From Pseudomonas sp. Fl4BN1 (GTDB taxonomy: Bacteria; Pseudomonadota; Gammaproteobacteria; Pseudomonadales; Pseudomonadaceae), in assembly GCF_009908285.1 (NCBI RefSeq), contig NZ_JAAARM010000025.1, positions 34,720 to 98,719 of the forward strand: a stretch of DNA of 64,000 nt. The letters are read 5' to 3'. Positions within the stretch are counted from its first letter, which is position 1. Each line of letters opens with the position of its first letter. Of this stretch, positions 8,904 through 17,683 are shown piece after piece. The notes beneath the pieces were generated by a model, which ran no database searches, had not been told where the DNA came from, and was given only the letters and a program-made list of their open reading frames with translations. The translations under genes and the position numbers were made by a program.

Positions 8904-11469
8904 TCGAACCTGCGGCCTGGGCCGCCTCGGCGCAGAGTGCCAATAACCCTGCAGTCTCCAGCGGCGGCCCCAGGTGGCTGCCTTGGACCTCGTCGCACTG
9001 GATGGCATGCAGCAGCTTGAGCTGCTCCGTTGTTTCCACACCTTCGGCAACCACCCGCAACGACAGGGCGTGCGCCAGGTCGACGATCGCCTGGACAATC
9101 GAACGCCCGGTGTCATTGCCGTGCATCCTGGCCACCAGGCTGTGGTCAATCTTCAAGCCATCCAGAGGAAAACTCTGCAGGAACTGCAACGCCGAGTAGC
9201 CGGTACCGAAGTCATCCATCAACAGACGCACACCCAAAGCCTTGAGCCCCTGCATGCTGGTCAGCACCTGACGACTGTCGTCGAACAGCATCTTGTCGGT
9301 CACTTCCAGTTCCAGCCGTGAGGGCTCCAGCCCGCTCCGAATCAGCGCACCGTTGATTCGGGCCACCAGTTGCCCGCGCTGAAACTCGCTGGACGACAGC
9401 TTTACCGCCAGCAGCAGGTGCCCGGGCCAGCTGCGGGCGGCGCGGCAGGCCGCGTGCAGCACCCAGTCGCTCAACGGCAGGATCAGGCCGCTGTCCTCGG
9501 CGATCGGTACAAACACCTCCGGCTCCAGTAGCCCGCGTTGCGGATGCTGCCAGCGCACCAGCGCCTCGGCGCCCACCAGGCGTCGGTCGGCCAGCCGGTA
9601 ACGAGGCTGGAACTGCAGGATCAGTTGATCCTGTTCAATCGCATGGCGCAGGTCGCGCTCCAGGCTGCGCCGCTCGATGATCCGCACCTTCATGTCAGCG
9701 GCATAGAAACGCCAGGTGCTGCGTCCTGCCGCCTTGGCCTCGTAGAGGGCAATGTCAGCGAAGCGCAGCAACTCCTCGGCTTGGCGGGCGTCGGCCGGGG
9801 CCCGGGCAATGCCGATGCTGGCACTGATGAAGACTTCATGCCCGCCAATGTAGAACGGCGCTTCGATCCGCTCGATCAAGCGCCGGCACAGGCCTTCGAT
9901 CTCGGCCTCGGTCACTTGCCCCGGCACCACCAGGACAAACTCGTCGCCGCCGACCCTGGCCACCAGGTCTTCACTGCGCAGGCACTGGCTCAGGCGCTGG
10001 GAGACCTCATGCAGCACCTGGTCGCCGGCCGCATGCCCCAACAGGTCATTCACCGGCTTGAAGCGATCGAGGTCGATGCTGAGCATCAACAAGGGCTCCT
10101 GCAAGAGCGGCAAGGCCTGGAGCTTGCCTTCGAGAAACTCCTGCATGCGCGTGCGGTTGGCCAGCCCGGTCAGGGCATCGTGCTGGGACAAGTACTCGAT
10201 CCGCCGCCGGGCCGCGACTTCCTCGGTGATGTCGCTGGCGGTGCCACGGTAACCACCAGCAGCCATGGCCCGCACCGAAAGACGGCAGATCCGCGGCTGC
10301 CGCTCACCATCCAGGTAAGTGCACTGCAAGACCGCCTGCGGGTGCCGGTCCGGGAGCGCCAGCCAGCTTTGCAGCGAATCCTGATCGGTGCTCAGCAGCT
10401 CGTCCATCGCCAGTCCCAGGGTTGCCTCCCGAGCCAGCCCCGTGACCACCTCGAAGCGCTCGGAGAGATAGGTGAAACGCAGTTGCGGATCGACTTCCCA
10501 GATCCAGTCGGAGGCAGCTTCGGCGACGTCGCGAAAACGCTCCTCGCTGGCCGCCAGGGCCCAGCGACTGACGCGCAAGGCCTGCACTTGCTGATCCATC
10601 AGCCGCGCCGCAGCAGCGGCTCGGCGCAACAGGAACCCAGCCATCAGCCCTACTAGCAGGCCCGCCAACAGCAACAGCGGCATCACCAGCAGCAACAACC
10701 GGTGCCCCGGACGCGCGGGTTGCCACTGCAGGGTTCCGGCGCCTTCGGGCAAGGCCAGGGTGGGCAGCCCGTCCGCCGCTCCGGCAGCGGCCAGTTGCAG
10801 TTGCTCGATGCCCATTCCCTGCCCCAGGGCTAGCAACCGCGTCGGATCCAAGCGAGCCACAAAGATCAGCACCGATTGCGGTCCGGCATCGCCCCGCACC
10901 TGCGGATCGTTGCCCGGGCTCAGCACATCGGCCACCACCAGCGCCGGAACGCCGGCGATCGACAGGTAGCGGCTGCTGGCGTTGCCGCCGGCCGCCGCCA
11001 GACGCGCGTGATCCACCAGAGGTTGCAGGGCTTCCCCCAGCCAGTCCCGGGCATCCATCGACACCAGGCGTCCGGCCACCAGCGCGTAGACGGTCCGCCC
11101 CTGCGGGTCGATCACAAACACCCCGTCGAAGCCCAGGTCCTGGTACAGGGTCGGGCCGAAGTTCTGACGGGTGAAAGCCCACTCCAGATCGACGCTCAGG
11201 TGCAAGTGCTGGTAGGCATCACCCCACAGCGCGTAGTCCTTGAGGGTGGTGCGGGCATTGCTGTCGAAGGCCTGCAGTGCCTTGTCGAGATCCAGGCGGC
11301 TGTGCTGCTCGGCGGCGAGGTTCTGATCGAGGGCGATGTACACCAGCAACACCGCGGTGAACAGAAACAGCGCCAGCAACAGCCCCAAGCATCCCAGCAA
11401 GGTGGTCCGGGTCAGCGCCTGATTGGAGGGGCTGCTTCCTGGTGACGGATCAAGACCGAGGTTTTCCAT
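8896..11469 (-). CDS. Membrane CHASE4-PAS-GGDEF-EAL protein, probable diguanylate cyclase
   Basis: Two membrane helices (about 24-47 and 258-282) flank a periplasmic CHASE4-like sensor containing LKDYALWGDAYQ and FDGVFVIDPQGRTVY. A PAS domain (about 300-425, WIWEVDPQLRFTYLS) precedes GGDEF and EAL domains. The cyclase site is intact (G507-G-D-E-F511) and has an RSED inhibitory site. In the EAL domain E635-A-L, EVTD, DDFGTGYSAL and AEGVET are present. The metal-ligand Asn of the VNLS motif, however, is Lys690 (AVKLSSSEF). Loss of that ligand predicts a poor phosphodiesterase, so net c-di-GMP synthesis is inferred. The start is ATG 11469 behind GGAGCCCT. It is transcribed convergently with the DUF2252 gene. 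Confidence 0.9.
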   Translation of the reverse strand: MENLGLDPSPGSSPSNQALTRTTLLGCLGLLLALFLFTAVLLVYIALDQNLAAEQHSRLDLDKALQAFDSNARTTLKDYALWGDAYQHLHLSVDLEWAFTRQNFGPTLYQDLGFDGVFVIDPQGRTVYALVAGRLVSMDARDWLGEALQPLVDHARLAAAGGNASSRYLSIAGVPALVVADVLSPGNDPQVRGDAGPQSVLIFVARLDPTRLLALGQGMGIEQLQLAAAGAADGLPTLALPEGAGTLQWQPARPGHRLLLLVMPLLLLAGLLVGLMAGFLLRRAAAAARLMDQQVQALRVSRWALAASEERFRDVAEAASDWIWEVDPQLRFTYLSERFEVVTGLAREATLGLAMDELLSTDQDSLQSWLALPDRHPQAVLQCTYLDGERQPRICRLSVRAMAAGGYRGTASDITEEVAARRRIEYLSQHDALTGLANRTRMQEFLEGKLQALPLLQEPLLMLSIDLDRFKPVNDLLGHAAGDQVLHEVSQRLSQCLRSEDLVARVGGDEFVLVVPGQVTEAEIEGLCRRLIERIEAPFYIGGHEVFISASIGIARAPADARQAEELLRFADIALYEAKAAGRSTWRFYAADMKVRIIERRSLERDLRHAIEQDQLILQFQPRYRLADRRLVGAEALVRWQHPQRGLLEPEVFVPIAEDSGLILPLSDWVLHAACRAARSWPGHLLLAVKLSSSEFQRGQLVARINGALIRSGLEPSRLELEVTDKMLFDDSRQVLTSMQGLKALGVRLLMDDFGTGYSALQFLQSFPLDGLKIDHSLVARMHGNDTGRSIVQAIVDLAHALSLRVVAEGVETTEQLKLLHAIQCDEVQGSHLGPPLETAGLLALCAEAAQAAGSST

Positions 11470-11688
11470 AGGGCTCCATGCGCCATAGCGACAAAGCGAC
11501 CGGCGTGACTCACGCCGACATATGGTCTTTGACGAAGCTCCCGCTTGCCTATTGAAGATAGACAGTATTTTTCCGCCAGGCTCGAAGAAAAGCCCGGGGC
11601 CGGGGTGGCACTGGAGAGACGTTGGAGCAGGCCGGGACTGCCGGCGGCGAATGAGGCCGCCAACAGTCCGCTCAGCAGCGCGGGTTGA

Positions 11689-12648
11689 TCAGGCGCGGAG
11701 CGCGACCGGAGTCAGCACAGGCAGTTGCTCCACCTGATGATAGATACCCAGGCCCAGCCCCTGGGCGATGCGCACCATGGCATCGGAGCCTGCCGAGGCC
11801 CCACCGATGCGCAGCACCGCGTCACAGCGCTCCAGCAGGCGTTCGGCATAGGCGTGAAACTGCGCGTTGTACACCGCGTCACCCACGGCCCGGGAGCCCG
11901 CCAGGCGGGTCATCGGCAACGCCACCCACTCCCCCAGCACCGGGAAATGCCCGGCCGCCAGGACCTGCGCGGCACACTGCTCCATGGCTTCGACATTGCG
12001 TGCCAGCAACGCCGGATCGTCATCCGTACCGGAACGATAAGGCCCGGCCACCAGCACCATCAGGCTGCGAGGCTTGAGCACATGCAGCTGCAGGTATTGC
12101 AGGAGCATGATGGTCTTGCCATCGGCGATCTCCCCGCTCTTGATCATGCCCAGGGCCTGGTCGATGTCCAGTTCCAGGACCTCGATGTCCTCGCCCTCAT
12201 GCTCCAGGCCGCCGCCGTCGCTGATGCGGTCCCCGGCCTGGTAGCGGCCAATGAAGAAATGCACCCGCTCGGTCACCGAGCCCGGGCTCATGAAGGCGTC
12301 GAAGACCTTCTGCACCTCCCCTACCCGATAACCTGTCTCCTCCTCCGCCTCCTGGCGAATGCGGACTTCCGGACTGGCGTTGTCCAGCAGGCCGGCGGCG
12401 GTTTCGATCAGGTAGCCGCTGTGGCCATTGACGAAGGCCGGCATGCGGAACTGCCGGGTCAGCAGTACCGTGCGCAGCTCGAGGTTGTACAACAGGATCG
12501 TCGCGCCATTGCCCCGGTCGTAGACCTCACGGGCCTGGGCCTGCCAGCTACCGTCGCGACGACGCAACTCGAAGCTGTACTTCTTCAGCACATACCAGTT
12601 GTCAGACAGGGTTTGTTCGCCAGTGATACGGACCGACTCGTGGCTCAT
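11689..12648 (-). CDS. NudK-like Nudix hydrolase fused to a DUF4406-like domain
   Basis: Residues 1-192 align by eye with GDP-mannose pyrophosphatase NudK: VYDRGNGATILLYN, LLTRQFRMP and a Nudix box AGLLDNASPEVRIRQEAEEE followed by TGY. NudK enzymes hydrolyse GDP-mannose and similar nucleotide sugars. The box is a NudK variant in which Ser replaces the first Glu of the general consensus, but the QEAEEE metal ligands remain. Residues 195-319 form a second domain (LVAGPYRSGTDDDP, LGEWVALP, CDAVLRIGGASAGSD) that resembles DUF4406 and nucleoside deoxyribosyltransferase-like folds. The start is ATG 12648 behind CAGGAG, overlapping the stop of the SMI1/KNR4 gene by 4 bp. Confidence 0.87.
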   Translation of the reverse strand: MSHESVRITGEQTLSDNWYVLKKYSFELRRRDGSWQAQAREVYDRGNGATILLYNLELRTVLLTRQFRMPAFVNGHSGYLIETAAGLLDNASPEVRIRQEAEEETGYRVGEVQKVFDAFMSPGSVTERVHFFIGRYQAGDRISDGGGLEHEGEDIEVLELDIDQALGMIKSGEIADGKTIMLLQYLQLHVLKPRSLMVLVAGPYRSGTDDDPALLARNVEAMEQCAAQVLAAGHFPVLGEWVALPMTRLAGSRAVGDAVYNAQFHAYAERLLERCDAVLRIGGASAGSDAMVRIAQGLGLGIYHQVEQLPVLTPVALRA

Positions 12649-13634
12649 GGGTGCTCCTGGGGCTGAGGCTGTTCTTCGCGCAACGCGGCCAACTGCTTGA
12701 GCAACTGGCCGCGATAGTCTTCGCTCAAGACCAGGCCGCCAGCGCTCTGGCGTATCTGCCCGGCGCCCAGCCGATCGCGGAACCAGTCCTCGATGAAGCG
12801 CGGCGCGTAGCCGCCGGTACCGAAGCCGTTGCCGAAGGCAATCATGTGCTGGTAGGCCAGCAGGTACTGTGATTTATCCGCCACCGGGTGGCGATTCTGA
12901 TACAGCCAGAACTGCAGATCGTACAACAGCTGCGACAACGGGTCGGCGTGCAGGGCGAAGTAGCGCTTGTCCTCGACAATCCGCAAGGCAATCTCGCGGA
13001 TCAGTGCAGCGATGTCAGGGACCTGCTGGAAGTGCTCGATCAGCTCGCCCAGCAACGGCGAAAACCCAGCGTTGACGACCTTGTCCAGGTCGTCGAGGTA
13101 ATCCTGCTCCGCGTTGTCATACACCTCCCACGACACCAAGCCGCGGACAAACGCCTCGAAACTCGAGGCCAGGAAAGTCACCTCATAGTCGCTCTCCTGG
13201 TCCACATGCACCACCTGCGGCTCACCCTCGGGGCCGCATTCGCGGTAGTCCAGGGCAATCATGTCGTGCCCGGCGGACGGGCAATCGCAGATGTACACCC
13301 CAAGGTCCGGATAGCCCCATTCCTCGATCATGAAACGACTGCCGAGCCCACCCCCCAGGGAGTAGTGCGAGTCGCTGCCAATGCACAGGAAACTGTCGAT
13401 CGCACAATGGTCTTGCGCCCAGGAAGTGCCCTGGTCCACCGGGAAGCAGGTCAGCCGCGGACGGCCGCCGTTGTAGCGGCGCATGAAGGCCACATAGGAC
13501 GCCGGCAAGCGGTAGCCCAACTGCTGTTGCAGTTCGGCGATCAGTTGATCGCTGGGCGGCGGCTGGTTGATCTTTCTGCTGGAGCCCTGGTCCCAGAATG
13601 CATCCAGGTCAATATCGTGGGGAAAGTCGCTCAT
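12645..13634 (-). CDS. SMI1/KNR4 (SUKH) family protein
   Basis: The N-terminal half shows the SUKH pattern: LIAELQQQLGYRLPASYVAFMRRYNGG, then FLCIGSD, an IEEWGYPDLGVYICDCP strand block and LDYRECGPEGEPQVVHVDQE. SUKH proteins often act as immunity proteins against polymorphic toxins, but many are housekeeping, and no toxin gene is adjacent. The C-terminal half (about 170-330) is of unknown function. ATG 13634 was preferred; ATG 13643 is in frame but has no ribosome-binding site. It overlaps the Nudix gene by 4 bp and probably forms a two-gene operon with it. Confidence 0.8.
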   Translation of the reverse strand: MSDFPHDIDLDAFWDQGSSRKINQPPPSDQLIAELQQQLGYRLPASYVAFMRRYNGGRPRLTCFPVDQGTSWAQDHCAIDSFLCIGSDSHYSLGGGLGSRFMIEEWGYPDLGVYICDCPSAGHDMIALDYRECGPEGEPQVVHVDQESDYEVTFLASSFEAFVRGLVSWEVYDNAEQDYLDDLDKVVNAGFSPLLGELIEHFQQVPDIAALIREIALRIVEDKRYFALHADPLSQLLYDLQFWLYQNRHPVADKSQYLLAYQHMIAFGNGFGTGGYAPRFIEDWFRDRLGAGQIRQSAGGLVLSEDYRGQLLKQLAALREEQPQPQEHP

Positions 13635-13654
13635 CCAAAGCATCCATTGCAGTT

Positions 13655-13677
13655 GAAAAAAAGGCCTCAGCCTAAGG
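13655..13677 (-). terminator. Weak intrinsic terminator after azlD
   Basis: Reading leftwards, a short stem (AGGC/GCCT, loop TGAG) is followed by seven T residues, about 30 bp past the azlD stop and just before the SMI1/KNR4 start. The stem is short, so termination may be partial. Confidence 0.35.
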
Positions 13678-13702
13678 CGGCACAGGCTACCTCAATCGCC
13701 CC

Positions 13703-14017
13703 TCACAGCCACCAGCGCAGAAGGAAAAAGAAACCCATGCTCAGCAACATGCTGACCAGGGTATTGCGCGTGTAGATCACCAGCGCAATCGCCACCAGGG
13801 AGCTCAACAGGTAGGGATTGTCCCACCCCAGGTTCAACTGATGCTCGGGCATGAACACGATGGGCCCGCAGATTGCCGTGAGCATTCCCGGCACCGCGAA
13901 ACCGAGGAACTGCCGCGCATTGCTGCTCAGGCGCAGTGGCAGGCGCGGCTCGAGAAAGACATAGCGATTGAGAAACACCAACAGGCCCATGCCGAAGATA
14001 ACTGCCCAGACCATCAT
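13703..14017 (-). CDS. azlD: AzlD family branched-chain amino acid export subunit
   Basis: The protein is 104 residues and very hydrophobic, with three to four predicted membrane helices. It carries the AzlD pattern RFLEPRLPLRLSSN-type loop (here LEPRLPLRLSSNARQFLGF) and PGMLTAICGPIVF. AzlD is the small partner of AzlC in an exporter of branched-chain amino acids and analogues. The start is ATG 14017, whose ATGA overlaps the azlC stop, so the pair is translationally coupled. Confidence in the family is good; the exported substrate is inferred from the family only. Confidence 0.85.
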   Translation of the reverse strand: MMVWAVIFGMGLLVFLNRYVFLEPRLPLRLSSNARQFLGFAVPGMLTAICGPIVFMPEHQLNLGWDNPYLLSSLVAIALVIYTRNTLVSMLLSMGFFFLLRWWL

Positions 14018-14712
14018 GTGCGCCCCCGATACAACTTGTTGCAGACAAAGCCCGCAGTCATGCCCGCCAGGCCGGCCAATACCAGGGCCGAGCCCCAGTG
14101 CCAATAACTGAACAGCACCGAACAGAACAGCGACACCGCGACACAGACCACCGTCGGCACATTGCGTACCAGCGGCGTAATCAGGGCGATGAAGGTGGCG
14201 GCAATGGAGAAGTCCAACCCCAGGTGCTCCAACCCTGGAATGCTCTTGCCCAGGACGATGCCCAGCAGGGTGAAGAGGTTCCACGCCACATAGAAGGTCA
14301 GGCCCACGCCTAGGGCGTACCAGCGGTTGAACTGCTGCTGGTCATGGGCACTGGTCAGGGCAAACAGCTCATCGGTGAGCAGAAAGCCCAGGCCCACCCG
14401 CCAGCGGCCGGGCAACGGCGAAATCACCGAGCGCAGGCTCATGCCGTAGAGCAAGTGCTGGGAGGTCAGCAGCAAGGTGGTCAGCAGGATCGAGAAGACC
14501 CCCGCCCCGCCCTTGAGCATGCCGATGGCCACCAGTTGCGCGGCACCGGCGAAGACAATGCTCGACAGCCCCTGGCCTTGCAGCGGGGTGAGATTGGCCT
14601 CAATGGCCATGGAGCCTGCCAGCAGCCCCCAGGGCGCGGTGGCCAGGGACAACGGCACGATGGCAATGGCGCCACGAACAAAGGCGGCACGGGGTAAGAG
14701 AACGCTGGACAT
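14014..14712 (-). CDS. azlC: AzlC family branched-chain amino acid export permease
   Basis: This is a polytopic membrane protein of 232 residues. It starts with AFVRGAIAIVPLSLATAPWGLLAGSMA and contains GLSSIVFAGAAQLVAIGML and TSQHLLYGMSLR, typical of AzlC. It forms an exporter with AzlD, encoded immediately downstream with a 4-bp overlap. The start was placed at ATG 14712 behind CAGGG. The reading frame is open for about 54 further codons upstream, but no better ribosome-binding site was seen there. A REP palindrome lies about 120 bp upstream. Confidence 0.88.
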   Translation of the reverse strand: MSSVLLPRAAFVRGAIAIVPLSLATAPWGLLAGSMAIEANLTPLQGQGLSSIVFAGAAQLVAIGMLKGGAGVFSILLTTLLLTSQHLLYGMSLRSVISPLPGRWRVGLGFLLTDELFALTSAHDQQQFNRWYALGVGLTFYVAWNLFTLLGIVLGKSIPGLEHLGLDFSIAATFIALITPLVRNVPTVVCVAVSLFCSVLFSYWHWGSALVLAGLAGMTAGFVCNKLYRGRT

Positions 14713-14829
14713 AGAACCCTGCACACAAATAACGGACGCTGACTGTGCCATCTGCCGGCGCCCCTGGCTTGAACGATCTTGCGCAATTGCCCGCGCCTGC
14801 AGGAATCGCTCGCGTAGGCGCTGGCTTGT

Positions 14830-14911
14830 GTAGGAGCTGGCTCGCCAGCGAAGGCGGCTCCAAGACCAGCACAAGACGTGCAGCCCCCTTCGCCGGCAAG
14901 CCGGCTCCTAC
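14830..14911. repeat. Paired REP palindrome (REPIN type)
   Basis: GTAGGAGCTGGCTCGCCAGC at the left is mirrored by GCCGGCAAGCCGGCTCCTAC at the right, with about 40 bp of unrelated spacer. This is the common Pseudomonas REP doublet. It lies between azlC and fabV. Confidence 0.85.
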
Positions 14912-14934
14912 AGGGAATATGTGGGCGCAAACGA

Positions 14935-14961
14935 CAGCGCCCCTCACGAGGAGGGGCGCTG
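14935..14961 (-). terminator. Strong hairpin downstream of fabV
   Basis: An 11-bp perfect stem (CAGCGCCCCTC/GAGGGGCGCTG) with a 5-nt loop starts 18 bp beyond the fabV stop. It is followed on the minus strand by an imperfect T-rich stretch (TCGTTT). It is most likely the fabV transcription terminator. Confidence 0.7.
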
Positions 14962-14979
14962 GCTGATGCTACACGCAGC

Positions 14980-16176
14980 TTACAGCTGGATCAGGTTGCT
15001 GATCTTCACGTCCGGATCGACGTCGGCTTCGTAGTCGACGCCCGGGATCTCGAAACCGAACAAGCGCAGGAACTCTTGCTTGTAACCGACGAAATCGGTC
15101 ATTTCGTAGAGGTTCTCGCTGGTGACCTGGTCCCACAGGGCTTTCACCCGGTCCTGGACCTGCGGTTCCAGCTCTTTGTAGTCGGCGCGCAGGCGGCCTT
15201 CCTGGTCGATCACTGGCGTCTCGGCGTACAGGCTGTTCTTGTACAAGCCGTAGACCTGTTCGATGCAACCTTCGTGGCTGCCCTGCTCTTTCATCACCTT
15301 GAACAGCAGCGACAGGTACAGCGGCATGATCGGGATTGCCGAGCTGGCCTGGGTCACCACGGCCTTGAGTACCGACACCCTAGCGTCGCCACCCAGGTCG
15401 GCCAGTTGCTGGCGCATGCCGATGACTTTGTGGTCCAGGTCTTTCTTGGCTTCGCCAATCGAACCGTTCCAGTAGATGTCGTGGGTCAGCTTCTCGCCCA
15501 GGTAGGTAAAGGCGGTGGTTTTCGCGCCTTCAGCCAGAACCCCGGCTTCGTGCAGCGCGTCGATCCACATCTGCCAGTCTTCGCCGCCCATCACCGCCAC
15601 GGTGCCGTCGATCTCTTCCTGGGTCGCCGGCTGCAGGGTGGTTTCCTTGACGATTTCCTTGTCGGTGTCGACACCGCGCAGGGTCACGGACTTGCCCAGG
15701 GGCTTGAGGGTCGAGCTCAGCACTTCACCGGTCTTGGGGTGGGTGCGGCGCGGGGCGGCCAGGCTGTAGACCACCAGGTCGATCTTGCCCAGGTCGCGCT
15801 TGATGGTCTCGATGGTCTCGGCCTTGACCGCGTCGGAGAAGGCGTCGCCATTGATGCTCTTGGCGTACAGGCCTTTTTCTTCGGCGAACTTGTGGAACGC
15901 CGCGGTGTTGTACCAGCCGGCGGTGCCCAGCTTGCCGTCAGCGCTGCCGCGCTCGAAGAACACCCCGAGGGTGTTGGCGCCGCAACCGAAGGCGGCGGTG
16001 ATGCGTGCCGCCAGGCCGTAGCCGGTGGATGCGCCGAGGACCAGTACGTTCTTCGGCCCTGCGTCGATGGCGCCCTGCTGGGTGACGTAATCGATCTGCT
16101 GCTTGACGTTGGCTTCGCAACCCACCGGGTGGGTCGTCACACAGATAAAGCCGCGAACGCGGGGTTTGATGACCAT
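14980..16176 (-). CDS. fabV: Enoyl-ACP reductase FabV (trans-2-enoyl-CoA/ACP reductase)
   Basis: FabV catalyses the last, NADH-dependent reduction of fatty acid elongation and is naturally insensitive to triclosan. The sequence opens MVIKPRVRGFICVTTHPVG and has the dinucleotide-binding segment VLVLGASTGYGLA. The catalytic Tyr-x8-Lys of the family is Y235...K244 (YWNGSIGEAK). VYSLAAPRR and the C-terminal EIPGVDYEADV are also characteristic. The length of 398 residues is typical. The start is ATG 16176 behind GGGAGA; an upstream in-frame start would add a non-conserved extension. It is monocistronic, with its own terminator. Confidence 0.96.
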   Translation of the reverse strand: MVIKPRVRGFICVTTHPVGCEANVKQQIDYVTQQGAIDAGPKNVLVLGASTGYGLAARITAAFGCGANTLGVFFERGSADGKLGTAGWYNTAAFHKFAEEKGLYAKSINGDAFSDAVKAETIETIKRDLGKIDLVVYSLAAPRRTHPKTGEVLSSTLKPLGKSVTLRGVDTDKEIVKETTLQPATQEEIDGTVAVMGGEDWQMWIDALHEAGVLAEGAKTTAFTYLGEKLTHDIYWNGSIGEAKKDLDHKVIGMRQQLADLGGDARVSVLKAVVTQASSAIPIMPLYLSLLFKVMKEQGSHEGCIEQVYGLYKNSLYAETPVIDQEGRLRADYKELEPQVQDRVKALWDQVTSENLYEMTDFVGYKQEFLRLFGFEIPGVDYEADVDPDVKISNLIQL

Positions 16177-16464
16177 ACAAATTCTCCCAATTTCAATGTG
16201 CCAGGCGCCGATAACGGCGGCGGCAGTGTCACTTGCTAAGTCGTAGACGCTCGCCATGGCTTCGCGTCACCAACCCGACGAATTTGCCCGGCAAGGCTCG
16301 CGTCTGCCAGCGCCCGAAGTGTCGCCCCTGGCGCAAAAGTCGGCGTCGCGCATTGCCAGGGGCGAGACTCTAGCAGTTGCACCCGCGCTGTTGCGCGTCA
16401 GTACAGCGAAATTTTGGTGATTTCGCCCGTGCCATTGGCCGCGCCGAGAATTCAAGATCAAGCC

Positions 16465-17496
16465 TCAAGGCATCATGTCCAGCGCCAGGCGCTTGCCCTT
16501 GGTGCGTTCCTCGTACCAGTTCTGCACCGCATCCGGCAGGCTTTCCTTCCACTCCGGGACCGTGGTGTAGTAGCGCACCCGCACCTCATCCGCCGGCCCC
16601 ACCGGCTTCAGCAGCGCCACCCACAGCTGCCCCTGGGCACCGCGGACTACCACCGCTGCATTGGTGGTGGCCAGCCCTCGTAGCCACATTTCGGTGACCT
16701 CGGCGCCCGGCAGCTCGGCAGAGCTTTGCGCCATGAACACCGAGCCGCTGTCGAGCAAGGTCTGGTAGTCCTCCTTAAGCAGTTGCCGGGCTTGCCGGTC
16801 TTCCTCTTCGCTGTGGACCAGGGCCAGGGTCAGCAGCGAGTACTCCGACTTCAGTGGCTGCCTGGAAGCGACGTAGGTGCCGTCGTAACGGACCCCGCTG
16901 CCGGCGCCACAGGCGAAGGATTCGCCATCCTGCATGACCTCCAGCAGGCCGTTGCGCGCACTGAAGCGCAGGCTGCAACCTTCGACCGCGTACATTGCCT
17001 CGCCCCCCTTGATTCGCGCCTTGCCCTGCAGCACACCGGAGTTGGCGCCGCCCATGGCGGATAGATCGAAGGCCAGGCGATCCGCCCCCACGTGCCGGAT
17101 CACCAGTTCACCGGCATAAAACGGACTGTTGGACACCCGCTGCCAAGTGCCCTGCCAATTGAACGGCACATTCATGTAGCGCAGCTCGGTCAAACGGCTC
17201 AGGTAGGTGCCCCGCAGACAGGCCAGCTCGGCCGCGCACTGGTCGCGCCGCTTGAGCCACTGCCGCTGATCGAAGCGCAGCGCCTTGGGGTCTGTCGCCT
17301 TGGCCAGGGTCGTCGCCCAGGCTGCACCCAGGCGGCTGTCCAAACCGGCGGTGTAAGAGTCGGCACAGATCGCCTTCTCACTGGTGCTGGCGGCTTTTTT
17401 GCAGTCGAAACTGCTGGCCTGGAGCCCCTGGGAACAGGCCAGGGCAACGAACAACAGCCCGCAGGCCGGCCATGAGCGGATGAGGGGTAAAAACAT
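16465..17496 (-). CDS. Secreted protein with LprI-like (DUF1311) domain
   Basis: A signal peptide covers about residues 1-24 (FVALACSQGLQAS). The Cys-rich segment after it (SFDCKKAASTSEKAICAD, RDQCAAELACLRGTYLSRL) matches the lysozyme-inhibitor LprI N-terminal / DUF1311 domain, with four Cys able to form disulphides. The remaining 230 residues form a second, unrecognised domain, with one further Cys pair (EGCSLRF and SFACGAG). A periplasmic role, possibly lysozyme inhibition, follows from the family but is unproven. The start was set at ATG 17496 because the signal peptide begins there. It diverges from the binding-protein gene at 17684. Confidence 0.75.
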   Translation of the reverse strand: MFLPLIRSWPACGLLFVALACSQGLQASSFDCKKAASTSEKAICADSYTAGLDSRLGAAWATTLAKATDPKALRFDQRQWLKRRDQCAAELACLRGTYLSRLTELRYMNVPFNWQGTWQRVSNSPFYAGELVIRHVGADRLAFDLSAMGGANSGVLQGKARIKGGEAMYAVEGCSLRFSARNGLLEVMQDGESFACGAGSGVRYDGTYVASRQPLKSEYSLLTLALVHSEEEDRQARQLLKEDYQTLLDSGSVFMAQSSAELPGAEVTEMWLRGLATTNAAVVVRGAQGQLWVALLKPVGPADEVRVRYYTTVPEWKESLPDAVQNWYEERTKGKRLALDMMP

Positions 17497-17683
17497 GGGT
17501 CGATTCCATTCTGAAAAGGCCGCGCAAGAATACCCGCAGGCCTTTCTCGGTTCACAGCATTGATGAAAAAAACTGCCTGCAACAGCAGGCCCTTTCTCTC
17601 GTCTGGTGATACCGGTAATTTTTCCGCGACGGCTCTGGCACTGCCGTACTAAGCTCTGCTCCTTTGTATTTTCAAGGTGCGCG

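Noticed and set aside
12645..13634. Toxin-immunity locus based on the SUKH protein
   Set aside because: No Rhs, CDI, T6SS effector or other toxin gene lies nearby; the partner is a NudK-like enzyme.
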